Shown piece by piece: positions 8,874 through 17,240 of a DNA stretch of 64,000 bases. The number at the start of each line of letters is the position of its first letter. Within the stretch, counting starts at the first letter, position 1. The stretch lies in contig NZ_JACYFK010000003.1 of the NCBI RefSeq assembly GCF_014855515.1, forward strand, positions 310,001-374,000, in the 5' to 3' direction. The notes beneath the pieces were generated by a model. The model saw nothing but the letters and a program-made list of their open reading frames with translations, was not told the origin of the DNA and made no database searches. Position numbers and translations under genes: made by a program. The DNA comes from Euzebyella marina (GTDB lineage: Bacteria > Bacteroidota > Bacteroidia > Flavobacteriales > Flavobacteriaceae).

Positions 8874-10841
8874 ATGAAAAAGAAAAAAGTAAACCTACGC
8901 GATTTAGACCCTAAGAAACACCAGGGCGATCACAGTCACGATGACGGCCATAATCACAGCAGTCCGGAAGAAGCATCCAAATTCAGAACTTACTTACCCG
9001 CGATTTTCAGCTTTGTCATGTTGATAGCCGGTATCGCCATTGATTATTTCGATGCCTTTCCTTTCTTTAAGGGATGGGTCAGAATCGTTTGGTACACGGT
9101 AGCCTATATTCCCGTAGGTTTTCCTGTAATCAAGGAAGGTTGGAATAGTATCTTAAAAGGCGACTTCTTTACGGAATTTTTCTTGATGTCTATTGCTACT
9201 TTGGGGGCATTTGCCATAGGTGAATATCCCGAAGGTGTGGCCGTGATGTTGTTCTATGCCGTAGGCGAACTGTTCCAGAATGCCGCCGTCAACCGTGCCA
9301 AGGGAAACATCAAGGCTTTGCTCGACGTACGCCCTAATGAAGCCTTGGCCTATCGTGATGATGATTTTGTCTCTGTCAATCCTGAAACCGTCGAGATTGG
9401 CGAGAAAATTCAAGTGCGCGTGGGCGAGAAAGTACCTCTCGACGGTATTTTGCTTTCAGAGAAAGGGTCGTTTAATACCGCAGCTTTAACAGGCGAAAGC
9501 AAGCCTGCCACTATTGCGACCGGAGAAAAAGTATTTGCAGGAAGCATAAATCTCGATGGTGTCATCGAAGTGGAAACGACCAAGGAATTTAAGGATAGTT
9601 CCATTGCCAGGATTCTGGACATGGTACAGAACGCCACCGCACGTAAATCAAAGACGGAATTGTTTATCCGAAAGTTCGCAAGGATTTATACGCCTATCGT
9701 TGTTTTCCTTGCTATTGGCCTGACTTTCTTGCCCTATTTTTTTGTTGATGATTATGTGTTTAGGGATTGGTTGTATAGAGCATTGATATTCCTAGTAATT
9801 TCCTGTCCTTGTGCATTGGTCATTTCCATTCCCCTAGGTTATTTCGGTGGCCTAGGTGCGGCATCCCGTAATGGGATTCTGTTCAAGGGCGCATCATTCT
9901 TGGATGCCATGACCAAGGTAAATACAGTGGTAATGGACAAAACGGGAACTGTTACCAAAGGGGTCTTTAAGATTAAGAAAGTGGTCAATAAATCCGCTTT
10001 TTCGGAAGCGGAGTTTATGCAATATCTGATGGCGATGGAAGAACAATCCACCCATCCCATCGCAAAAGCAATTTTGGAGTACAAGTCGGATGGTGCGGAT
10101 TTTGAAGCGACCGAGGTTTCCGAAGTTGCCGGAAAAGGTCTTAAAGGTACGGTCAACGGAAAGCAGGTTCTGGTCGGGAACAAAGCATTGATGACCTCCA
10201 ATGGCATAAATGTCCCTGAAGAGACTGATTCTATTGTCGAATCGATCGTGATGGTCGCCATTGACGGAAAGTTTGCAGGTTATGTAACCATTGCCGACGA
10301 GTTGAAGGAAGATGCCCACCAAGCTATTGAGCAAATACGAGAGGCTGGAATATCCAAAATTATAATGCTTTCTGGCGACAAGGATTCCATTACCCAACAG
10401 GTTTCCGAAGAATTGAAAATCGATTGGGCAAAGGGCGGTCTGCTACCCGAAGATAAACTGAACGAGGTCGAAGAACTCAAGAAACAACCTGATAGCACGG
10501 TATCATTTATGGGCGACGGTATCAACGATGCTCCGGTACTTGCGACAAGTGACGTAGGTATCGCAATGGGCGGTCTGGGTAGCGATGTAGCCATTGAGAC
10601 GGCAGATGTTATCATCCAAACCGATCAACCAAGTAAAATTGCCAGGGCAATTAAAATTGGGCGTTCAACCCGAAGCATCGTTTGGCAAAATATTGGATTG
10701 GCATTCGGGGTGAAAGTAATTGTGCTTATCCTTGGTGCAGGCGGATTGGCAACAATGTGGGAAGCGGTATTTGCCGATGTGGGTGTGGCTTTGTTAGCTA
10801 TATTAAATGCCGTTCGGTTGCAGAAGATGAAGTGGGCATAA
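8874..10841 (+). CDS. zntA: heavy-metal P1B-type ATPase, Zn/Cd/Pb (ZntA/CadA) type
   Basis: 655 residues. The N-terminus has no CxxC metal domain but a His/Asp-rich stretch (HQGDHSHDDGHNHSS, ~residues 16-30). The TM6 motif is CPC at C311-P312-C313. The phosphorylation site is D355 in DKTGT, with TGES, the HP motif (EEQSTHPIAKA) and MGDGINDAP present. The C-terminal membrane pair ends EAVFADVGVALLAILNAVRL, with the TM8 Asp typical of the P1B-2 group. These features point to efflux of Zn2+, Cd2+ or Pb2+ across the inner membrane. It follows the STAS gene directly, with no terminator between. A remnant of a second such gene lies at 2228-2358. Substrate is inferred from motif class. Confidence 0.88.
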   Translation: MKKKKVNLRDLDPKKHQGDHSHDDGHNHSSPEEASKFRTYLPAIFSFVMLIAGIAIDYFDAFPFFKGWVRIVWYTVAYIPVGFPVIKEGWNSILKGDFFTEFFLMSIATLGAFAIGEYPEGVAVMLFYAVGELFQNAAVNRAKGNIKALLDVRPNEALAYRDDDFVSVNPETVEIGEKIQVRVGEKVPLDGILLSEKGSFNTAALTGESKPATIATGEKVFAGSINLDGVIEVETTKEFKDSSIARILDMVQNATARKSKTELFIRKFARIYTPIVVFLAIGLTFLPYFFVDDYVFRDWLYRALIFLVISCPCALVISIPLGYFGGLGAASRNGILFKGASFLDAMTKVNTVVMDKTGTVTKGVFKIKKVVNKSAFSEAEFMQYLMAMEEQSTHPIAKAILEYKSDGADFEATEVSEVAGKGLKGTVNGKQVLVGNKALMTSNGINVPEETDSIVESIVMVAIDGKFAGYVTIADELKEDAHQAIEQIREAGISKIIMLSGDKDSITQQVSEELKIDWAKGGLLPEDKLNEVEELKKQPDSTVSFMGDGINDAPVLATSDVGIAMGGLGSDVAIETADVIIQTDQPSKIARAIKIGRSTRSIVWQNIGLAFGVKVIVLILGAGGLATMWEAVFADVGVALLAILNAVRLQKMKWA

Positions 10842-11028
10842 GCCCATAGTAAATATCGAAATATAAATGTTCATTCTGGCCAACTATCAATATCCGATAG
10901 TACGGGATTTGCATAATTAAATCCACGACCCTTTTAAGATGTAAACACTTCTTTCTTGACAAATTATTATACTTAAATTTAGGCTTAACTAAAAATATAT
11001 TTATATTTACAAAAATATAATTGTAGCA

Positions 11029-12228
11029 ATGCCTAAAATCATTTATTTTTTTATTAGCCTGTCCTTAATCGCTCTACTTGGCTGTGAAAATCTGGGTCCG
11101 GAAGAACCTATGGAATTTGAGCTGTTGGACGGGCCATTGGACGGATTGTCCGTAAGCGAGCAACAACTGTTTTTAGCTGGCGATATTGCTTTCAATGATG
11201 ATGTTTTTACCGTTGAAAAAGGCCTTGGCCCCTTGTTTGTTGGTACCAGCTGTGAAAGTTGCCATTCAGGGGATGGCAAGGGTCATCCTTTCAATCAACT
11301 TGTCAGGTTTGGCAACAATAACTTAAACTTACCCTCGATGTTATCCCTTGGTGATGGCAGGAACCAAATTCAAAATAAAGCCATACCGGGTTTTGAACCG
11401 GAGACCGTGCCGGACGGCTTCCCATTTTCCATATTGGTCGCTCCGGCGGTAACGGGATTGGGTTTGTTGGATGCTGTCCCTGACGCAGATATTTTGGCTC
11501 TCGCAGACCCTTCTGATGCAAATCAGGACGGTATTAGTGGAAGACCTCACTACAATATTCCTCCTGAATTCACCAAGATTCGGAATAATAGTGTTCCCCA
11601 GGGAAACAATTATATCTTCAGGTTTGGAAAGAAAGCGGGTAGTTATGATTTGTTGCACCAAAGCGTCAGCGCATATAACCAGGACATAGGAATTACATCC
11701 CTTTATGACCCTATTGACCCATTCAGCGGGCTAGAAGAAGACCCAGAGGTAAGCACCCAAACCTTGAATGATGTCGTGTTCTATCTCAAGACTTTGAAAG
11801 CACCCGTACCCCGAAATCAGGCGGATCCCGATATTATTACTGGAAAAGAACTCTTTCAATCCATACAATGTGCTGCCTGTCACACACCCACTTTGACCAC
11901 AGGATTTTCCCCAATTGAATCGTTATCCTTTAAGGAATTTCATCCCTACACGGATTTGTTGTTACATGACATGGGGCCGGAATTGGATGATGGATTCACC
12001 GAAGGAAATGTTGGGACTTCGGAATGGAGAACCCCACCTCTTTGGGGAATTGGGTTATCGGGCAATTCCCAAGGCGGGCAAATGTTCCTGTTACATGACG
12101 GAAGGGCTTCGAGCATTGAAGAGGCCATTGAATTGCACGGCGGTGAGGCCGATAATTCAAAAGCCCAGTATTTGTCCCTGACCCCAAAAGAAAAATCACA
12201 ACTGATAAAATTCATTAATTCCCTATAG
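11029..12228 (+). CDS. dihaem oxidoreductase (DHOR/DUF1111 family) lipoprotein
   Basis: 399 residues. An SPII signal ends at LIALLGC (Cys19), so the protein is a periplasmic or outer-membrane lipoprotein. Two haem c sites are visible: CESCH at 75-79 and CAACH at 281-285. The segment around PGFEPETVPDGFPFSILVAP and RTPPLWGIGLSG matches the di-haem 'thiol oxidoreductase' family related to dihaem peroxidases. The likely role is periplasmic electron transfer or peroxide/thiol redox chemistry; the true substrate is unknown. The next gene starts at the base after its stop codon, so it forms a unit with the Rieske lipoprotein and the barrel. Between 10842 and 11028 the DNA is AT-rich and must hold the promoter, though no clear consensus was seen. 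Confidence 0.82.
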   Translation: MPKIIYFFISLSLIALLGCENLGPEEPMEFELLDGPLDGLSVSEQQLFLAGDIAFNDDVFTVEKGLGPLFVGTSCESCHSGDGKGHPFNQLVRFGNNNLNLPSMLSLGDGRNQIQNKAIPGFEPETVPDGFPFSILVAPAVTGLGLLDAVPDADILALADPSDANQDGISGRPHYNIPPEFTKIRNNSVPQGNNYIFRFGKKAGSYDLLHQSVSAYNQDIGITSLYDPIDPFSGLEEDPEVSTQTLNDVVFYLKTLKAPVPRNQADPDIITGKELFQSIQCAACHTPTLTTGFSPIESLSFKEFHPYTDLLLHDMGPELDDGFTEGNVGTSEWRTPPLWGIGLSGNSQGGQMFLLHDGRASSIEEAIELHGGEADNSKAQYLSLTPKEKSQLIKFINSL

Positions 12229-12669
12229 GTGCATAGAAAAGATTTTATTAAACAATTTGGATATCTGATTGCAGTCCTGCCAGCTTCCTCCGCTTTACTA
12301 AGTAGTTGCGCAGGCCTGTATTATGCATCCTTCGTTGAAGAAGGGGGAGTGCTACGAGTTTCAAAGGGTGAGTTTCAGCAGGTGAAAGGTGAAAAGCAGA
12401 TTGAACGTGATTTTGTGGTCATCCAGAGCCATTCCATGCGATACCCCATAGGAATTTTCAAAACACAAAACAGTGATTATCTGGCCAGTTTGATGCAATG
12501 TACCCACAGGGGCTGTGAACTCAACATCGGCGGCGGCATATTCAATTGTCCATGTCATGGCAGTGAGTTCGACCCTTCGGGCAGAGTTTTAGAAGGACTG
12601 GCCGAAGAAAATCTAAAGTCATTTGAAATAACCGCCGATAATGAGAATATCTATGTGCATGTCTCGTAA
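12229..12669 (+). CDS. Rieske [2Fe-2S] lipoprotein
   Basis: 146 residues from a GTG start immediately after the preceding stop. The signal sequence ends in ALLSSC (Cys27), so it is a probable lipoprotein. Cluster ligands are C91-T-H93 and C107-P-C-H110; C96 and C109 fit the usual disulfide. It ends with the normal small beta-barrel (GSEFDPSGRVLEGLAEENLK). This is an electron carrier rather than an oxygenase subunit, because no other domain is present. Position between the dihaem protein and an outer-membrane barrel suggests an envelope redox chain. The C-terminal coding region overlaps the next gene. Confidence 0.85.
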   Translation: MHRKDFIKQFGYLIAVLPASSALLSSCAGLYYASFVEEGGVLRVSKGEFQQVKGEKQIERDFVVIQSHSMRYPIGIFKTQNSDYLASLMQCTHRGCELNIGGGIFNCPCHGSEFDPSGRVLEGLAEENLKSFEITADNENIYVHVS

Positions 12670-13873
12670 AATATATGCAGCCATTGCTTTAATGAACATT
12701 TACGTTTTAACCCTTAGCTCGCAAACTAGCGACAGGGACAGTATTCAGGAATCGATGAATATGGATGCGGTTTATGACCGTCCTTTTTTGACTTTCGATA
12801 AATTTCCAGTCAATCTGGGCGGTTATCTAGAGGCGAACTCAATCTACAGTATTGAGGATGGATTGTCGGAGGGGCTTTCTTTTCAGGCCCGAAGATTGAC
12901 CCTTTTCGTTTCGGCATCCATTTCAAAGCGAATTAAATTCTTGACCGAACTGGAATTTGAAAACGGGACAGAGGAAATTGCCATTGAATTCGCCTCCATG
13001 GACATTGCTTTGCACCCCTTGTTGAACCTTAGGGGAGGCATCGTACTGAACCCAATAGGATCCTTTAACCAAAACCATGACGGACCAAAATGGGAGTTCG
13101 TCGAGCGGCCAGATGTCAGCACCAATTTGTTGCCCGCCACTTTCTCCAATGCCGGATTTGGTATATATGGAAAGGCATATAAGGGAGCTTGGACCTTGGG
13201 CTATGAAGCATATCTCACCAATGGCTTTGATACAAGCATTATAGATAACGAGGAAGAAAGAACATTTTTGGCTTCGGTCAAGGAAAATTCCTCGCGATTC
13301 GAGGAGAATTTTAGCGGCAATGCCCTCATCAATGGAAAGTTCGCCATCAAGCATAGAAAATTAGGGGAATTGGGTATTTCCTATATGGGCGGGACCTACA
13401 ATAGGCAGGAAGTTGACGGGCTTCAGGTTGATACCAAATCAAGGAGGGTAGATGTTCTTGCCTTGGATTTAAATACAGCCATTAAAAAAACGGGGACAAG
13501 GTTTATCGGTGAGATGGCCTACATATGGCTCGATGTTCCGGACACTTTTACCCAGCAGTTTGGCAATCGGCAAGTTGGTTTTTTTGTGGATATTGTCCAA
13601 CCGGTACTAAAGACCGAAGTATTGGACTGGGAAGATGCCGTACTCAGCCTGTCGCTCAGAACGGATTATGTGGACTACAATATTGGCAACTTTGGCCAGA
13701 CCAATACGAATATTGGGGATGATTTATTCGCAATTACACCTGCAATAAGCTTTAGGCCTACACCACAGACCGTTCTAAGGATTAACTACAGATACCAGTG
13801 GCAACAGGATATTCTCAACAATCCGGCTTCAAGAACGGCTTCATGGTATTTTGGGTTTAGCACCTATTTTTAA
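12659..13873 (+). CDS. outer-membrane beta-barrel (porin-like) protein
   Basis: 404 residues from ATG 12659; in-frame ATGs at 12641 and 12653 are alternatives, and all overlap the Rieske gene. A signal peptide (SRKIYAAIALMNIYVLTLSS) is followed by alternating amphipathic strands (LGGYLEANSIYSI, RIKFLTELEFENGTEEIAIE, GVVLNPIG-like turn). It ends WYFGFSTYF with a C-terminal aromatic typical of barrels. It resembles phosphate-selective-porin-like or 'OprO/P-type' barrels of Bacteroidota. Translation coupling to the Rieske gene suggests one envelope system. The substrate is unknown. Confidence 0.7.
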   Translation: MSRKIYAAIALMNIYVLTLSSQTSDRDSIQESMNMDAVYDRPFLTFDKFPVNLGGYLEANSIYSIEDGLSEGLSFQARRLTLFVSASISKRIKFLTELEFENGTEEIAIEFASMDIALHPLLNLRGGIVLNPIGSFNQNHDGPKWEFVERPDVSTNLLPATFSNAGFGIYGKAYKGAWTLGYEAYLTNGFDTSIIDNEEERTFLASVKENSSRFEENFSGNALINGKFAIKHRKLGELGISYMGGTYNRQEVDGLQVDTKSRRVDVLALDLNTAIKKTGTRFIGEMAYIWLDVPDTFTQQFGNRQVGFFVDIVQPVLKTEVLDWEDAVLSLSLRTDYVDYNIGNFGQTNTNIGDDLFAITPAISFRPTPQTVLRINYRYQWQQDILNNPASRTASWYFGFSTYF

Positions 13874-13961
13874 TAAAATATTCAACGTAGCGGCTTTCAT
13901 TTCATATCGGGTAGAATGTACTTAAGTAAGGTGTGATTTTAAAAGAGCATCGATGGATAAT

Positions 13962-13987
13962 ATTATTTAAGTATTTGCTTAAATAAT
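13962..13987 (+). promoter_or_regulatory. probable ArsR operator (perfect inverted repeat)
   Basis: Two perfect 10-base arms, ATTATTTAAG and CTTAAATAAT, are separated by TATTTG. The repeat covers the -33 element (13974-13977) of the promoter that reads into the ArsR gene. A repressor bound here would block the RNA polymerase, as expected for autoregulation by an ArsR/SmtB protein. Confidence 0.7.
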
Positions 13988-14005
13988 TATATTATTATAC
14001 CTTTG
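13974..14005 (+). promoter_or_regulatory. Bacteroidota-type promoter of the mercury-type operon
   Basis: TTTG at 13974-13977 and TACCTTTG at 13998-14005, 20 bases apart, match the Bacteroidota -33/-7 consensus (TTTG, TAnnTTTG). The start codon of the ArsR gene follows 15 bases after the -7 element, so the leader is very short. Confidence 0.75.
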
Positions 14006-14019
14006 TCAAAAACAGTACT

Positions 14020-14391
14020 ATGGCACCAGAATTAAGTTGTACACGTGCGGAGGCCGACCAAAAGCAGTTAATGCGCTGTCGCGAAACCTTGGGAACAAAC
14101 TCAGAGGCGATTGTCGAAATCAGCAAAGTGCTAGCCCTGGCCGGTAACGAAACGCGATTAAGGATACTATTCCTGTTGAACGAGGAAGGTGAGCTTTGTC
14201 CCTGCGATTTTGCCGATATACTTGAAATGAGTGTCCCTGCGATTTCGCAGCATATCCGTAAAATGAAGGATGTGGGATTGATTACTTCAAGACGTGAGGG
14301 GCAGACCCTGTATTATTCATTGGTCCAGAATCACAATGAGGTATTGGAAAATGTATTTACCAAAATTCAGAAAAATAAAAAGGTAGCATAA
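14020..14391 (+). CDS. ArsR/SmtB-family metalloregulator
   Basis: 123 residues with a winged helix: ALAGNETRLRILFLLNEEGE, then the metal box ELCPCDF (Cys60, Cys62) in helix alpha3, recognition helix SVPAISQHIRKMKDVGLI and wing SRREGQTLYYSL. Extra cysteines at 7 and 20 in the N-terminal arm recall CadC, where N-terminal Cys plus the alpha3 CxC bind soft metals (alpha3N site). Such proteins repress until Hg, Cd, Pb or As(III) binds. It is the first gene of the operon and has a palindrome over its own promoter. In this cluster it takes the place that MerR has in proteobacterial mer operons. Confidence 0.88.
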   Translation: MAPELSCTRAEADQKQLMRCRETLGTNSEAIVEISKVLALAGNETRLRILFLLNEEGELCPCDFADILEMSVPAISQHIRKMKDVGLITSRREGQTLYYSLVQNHNEVLENVFTKIQKNKKVA

Positions 14392-14392
14392 A

Positions 14393-15016
14393 ATGGAAAC
14401 AGGAAAAACCTCGAACAAGGTAGCCTATGCAGGAATATTGACAGCCATAGCGGCATCAATATGTTGTATAACCCCGGTTTTGGCATTGATTGCCGGAACC
14501 ACTGGCATCGCATCTACCTTTTCTTGGGTGGAACCATTTCGACCTTATCTTATCGGCATCACTATCTTCGTATTGGTCTTTGCCTGGTATCAGAAACTAC
14601 GACCAAAAACGCAGGAGGAAATTGACTGTGCCTGTGAGGATGATGTAAAACCCTCCTTTTGGCAATCCAAAAGCTTTCTTTTAATAGTTACCGTTTTCGC
14701 AGGATTGATGCTGGCATTCCCCTATTACTCCAATTTATTTTATGCACAGCCCAGTAAGGATGTTATTTATGTCTCGCAATCCAATATCGTAAAGTACACT
14801 TTTACTGTTGAGGGAATGACCTGCGCAGGGTGTGAAGCCCACGTAGAGAGCGAGGTAAATAAACTGGACGGAATACTATCGGTCAAGGCAAGTTACGAAG
14901 GTGCGAATACCGTAGTGGAATATGATAAGACCAAAACCGATTTGGCCGCAATCCAAAAAGCGATAAACAGCACAGGTTATAAAGTAATCGATGGTGAAAA
15001 CAAAGAAAACGAGTAG
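14393..15016 (+). CDS. merTP: MerT-MerP fusion: mercuric transporter with C-terminal HMA domain
   Basis: 207 residues, beginning one base after the ArsR stop. TM1 carries the MerT vicinal pair (ICCITPVLAL, Cys24-Cys25). Two more membrane segments follow (~53-66 and ~93-112), and the cytoplasmic loop has DCACE (Cys79, Cys81). After the third segment a periplasmic HMA domain contains GMTCAGC (Cys144, Cys147). This is the MerTP arrangement known from Bacteroidota mer operons: the HMA part captures Hg(II) and the MerT part imports it for reduction. Residue pattern and operon place make the call strong; other thiophilic metals cannot be excluded. Confidence 0.88.
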   Translation: METGKTSNKVAYAGILTAIAASICCITPVLALIAGTTGIASTFSWVEPFRPYLIGITIFVLVFAWYQKLRPKTQEEIDCACEDDVKPSFWQSKSFLLIVTVFAGLMLAFPYYSNLFYAQPSKDVIYVSQSNIVKYTFTVEGMTCAGCEAHVESEVNKLDGILSVKASYEGANTVVEYDKTKTDLAAIQKAINSTGYKVIDGENKENE

Positions 15017-16363
15017 ATGAAAAAGTACGATGTTTTTGTTATCGGTTCCGGGATGGCAGGGATGACCATTGCCAATAAATGTGCTTCCAAAGGCCTTAAG
15101 GTAGGCGTTACTGACGAGCTGCCCTATGGTGGAACATGCGCGCTAAGAGGTTGCGACCCCAAAAAGGTAATCATCGGTGCGACAGAAGTAAGGGATTTTG
15201 CAATACGCTTAAAGGATAAGGGTATCGATACGGTTCCCAATGTCAATTGGCGGGATATTATGGCCTTCAAACAATCCTTTGTGGATGCAATGCCGCCCAA
15301 AATAGAAAAAGGATACAGGCATAATGATATAGACACCTATCATTCTTCGGCAAAATTTCTGTCCAAAAATACCCTACAGTTGGGAACAGATACTATCGAA
15401 GCCGACAAGATTGTGATTGCAACGGGCGCAAAACCAAAGGTACTGGATTTTGAAGGTGGGTACTTGGCACTTTCGAGTACCGATTTCCTCAATCTAAAGG
15501 AGCTGCCCCAATCCCTGCTCTTTATTGGTGGAGGTTACATCGCCTTTGAATTTGCACATATCGCCGCCCGTTGTGGTGCCGATGTAACTATTGTACATAG
15601 GGGCAAACGACCTTTGGAAAACTTTGAACAGGATATTGTAGTACACTTGATAAATGCCACGAAGGAATTGGGAATAAAACTGGTTCTAGCGACCAAAGTT
15701 TCTAAAATCGAAAAGAGAGATAACCACTATACAGTTACAGGAACTACCGACGGTAAAGAAATGACATTTAGAACGGAAACCGTTTTCAATTCGGCCGGTC
15801 GCCCGCCTGCAATTTTTGATTTGGAGCTGGACAAGTCCGGAATATCCTTTTCAAAAGAAGGGGTTGCCGTCAACGAATATCTTCAAAGCGCATCGAACCC
15901 AAATGTTTATGCGGCCGGAGATGCGGCAGATTCAAAAGGACTGCCCCTGACACCTGTAGCCGTTATGGAAGGACATATTGTAGCTTCGAATATCATCAAG
16001 GGGAACACGAAAAAAGTGAGCTATCCACCGATGCCCTCCGTGGTTTTCACTTTGCCAACATTAGCAGCCGTAGGTCTGACCGAGGTAGAGGCCAAATCAC
16101 AAAAAATCGAATATCAGGTCAATTATAACGAGGTGGGCAATTGGTTCAACGCAGAGCGGTTGAATGTTAAGGAATATGCCTTTAAGACTATTGTCGATAA
16201 AGAAGATCATACGATACTGGGAGCACATTTAATTGGTCCCAACGCCGAGGAAACCATTAATTTGTTCGCAATAGCGATAAAGACCAAGATGAGAATCAAC
16301 GATTTAAGGACGATGATTTTTTCTTATCCAACATTATCCTCGGATATTCCCTATATGCTTTAA
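15017..16363 (+). CDS. MerA-position NAD(P)/FAD-dependent disulfide oxidoreductase
   Basis: 448 residues, starting at the base after the MerTP stop. FAD motif GSGMAGMTIA near residue 10, redox pair GGTCALRGCDPKK (C-x4-C), NAD(P) motif GGGYIAFEFA, FAD motif VYAAGDAAD, and the dimerisation domain. It belongs to the glutathione reductase/dihydrolipoamide dehydrogenase/MerA superfamily. It has no N-terminal HMA domain and no C-terminal vicinal cysteines, and the usual HPT base region reads YPTLSSDIPYML, ending the protein. Classical MerA needs the terminal Cys pair to accept Hg(II). Either this enzyme reduces Hg(II) differently or it recycles a small thiol. Place in the operon suggests a role in metal detoxification. 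Confidence 0.8.
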   Translation: MKKYDVFVIGSGMAGMTIANKCASKGLKVGVTDELPYGGTCALRGCDPKKVIIGATEVRDFAIRLKDKGIDTVPNVNWRDIMAFKQSFVDAMPPKIEKGYRHNDIDTYHSSAKFLSKNTLQLGTDTIEADKIVIATGAKPKVLDFEGGYLALSSTDFLNLKELPQSLLFIGGGYIAFEFAHIAARCGADVTIVHRGKRPLENFEQDIVVHLINATKELGIKLVLATKVSKIEKRDNHYTVTGTTDGKEMTFRTETVFNSAGRPPAIFDLELDKSGISFSKEGVAVNEYLQSASNPNVYAAGDAADSKGLPLTPVAVMEGHIVASNIIKGNTKKVSYPPMPSVVFTLPTLAAVGLTEVEAKSQKIEYQVNYNEVGNWFNAERLNVKEYAFKTIVDKEDHTILGAHLIGPNAEETINLFAIAIKTKMRINDLRTMIFSYPTLSSDIPYML

Positions 16364-16379
16364 CAAAATATCAAAATTT

Positions 16380-17003
16380 ATGAAAAGTGATGAATACACT
16401 AAAAAGCACTGGGAAGAGGTTTATACCGGAAAAAGTGATGAAGAAGTAAGTTGGTTTGAAGGGAAACCCTCGACTTCATTGGATATTATAGCTTCCCTTG
16501 ACTTACCTAAAGATAGTTCAATTATTGATATTGGCGGGGGAAACTCAAACCTTATAAGTCATTTGTTGAAAAATGACTATAACAACCTGTCCATTCTTGA
16601 TATTTCAGAAAATGCACTTCAGCGTACCAAATCAAAATTAGGCAAGTCAGCCGCAAAGGTGCAGTGGATAAATTCGGACATATTGAATTTTGAACCGACC
16701 CAAGACTTTGAGTTATGGCACGACCGGGCTACTTTTCATTTCTTCACACGGGAAGAAGATATCTTAAAGTATATTGACATACTAGGTCGTTCCCTTAAGA
16801 CGGGAGCATATTTTATACTGGCAACTTTTTCGACCACCGGTCCAAAAAGATGTAGTGGATTGGAGATTACCCAATATTCTCCTGAAAAACTAAAGGAATT
16901 GTTTAAAGTAGATTTCACCCTATTGGAATCCTTTGAAAAAATTCACAAAACCCCTTTTAAAACAGAGCAAAATTTTATTTATAACCTGTTTCAGAAAAAA
17001 TAA
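16380..17003 (+). CDS. class I SAM-dependent methyltransferase
   Basis: 207 residues. Motif I is IIDIGGGNSNLISHLL, followed by the acidic end of strand 2 (LSILDISENAL), a post-I region (VQWINSDILNF) and WHDRATFHFF in the position often carrying substrate residues. It matches Rossmann-fold methyltransferases of the UbiE/thiopurine-like size class. Genes of this type are common in Bacteroidota mercury and arsenic clusters. Whether it methylates a metal, a metalloid or an organic thiol cannot be told. Sixteen bases separate it from the flavoprotein, so co-transcription is likely. Confidence 0.78.
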   Translation: MKSDEYTKKHWEEVYTGKSDEEVSWFEGKPSTSLDIIASLDLPKDSSIIDIGGGNSNLISHLLKNDYNNLSILDISENALQRTKSKLGKSAAKVQWINSDILNFEPTQDFELWHDRATFHFFTREEDILKYIDILGRSLKTGAYFILATFSTTGPKRCSGLEITQYSPEKLKELFKVDFTLLESFEKIHKTPFKTEQNFIYNLFQKK

Positions 17004-17004
17004 T

Positions 17005-17220
17005 ATGGACTACGAGAGAATCCTTTTAAATTCAACCATTACCTGTCCCGAATGTGGACATACGAAAGAGGAGGAAATGCCAACAACGGCCTGTCAGTTT
17101 TTCTATGAATGCGAAAACTGCAATCAAATATTAAGACCAAAGGAAGGCGATTGCTGTGTCTTTTGCTCTTATGGGACGGTTGCCTGCCCACCAATACAAG
17201 AAGGCTCTGGTTGTTGTTGA
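17005..17220 (+). CDS. GDCCVxC-family Cys-rich small protein
   Basis: 71 residues from ATG 17005, one base after the methyltransferase stop. Cys pairs occur as CPECGH, CENCNQ, GDCCVFCSYGTVACPP and the C-terminal GCC. The segment GDCCVFCSYG defines the GDCCVxC domain family. From memory, some members carry selenocysteine in this motif; here all positions read Cys. With 11 cysteines it is a plausible metal or thiol carrier, or a small zinc-ribbon-like protein. Its position at the end of the mercury-type operon supports thiophilic metal handling. The biochemical role is unknown. Confidence 0.75.
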   Translation: MDYERILLNSTITCPECGHTKEEEMPTTACQFFYECENCNQILRPKEGDCCVFCSYGTVACPPIQEGSGCC

Positions 17221-17240
17221 ATAATTTCAGGATAAATTTG
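17211..17240 (+). promoter_or_regulatory. promoter of the CsoR-family gene
   Basis: TTG at 17211-17213 and TAAATTTG at 17233-17240, 19 bases apart, fit the Bacteroidota -33/-7 consensus. The -33 part overlaps the last codons of the GDCCVxC gene, so the regulator downstream can be transcribed on its own. Confidence 0.6.

Noticed and set aside
9839-10397. Overlapping minus-strand open frames opposite zntA
   Set aside because: The plus-strand ATPase has all motifs; no similarity or start signals for the antisense frames.
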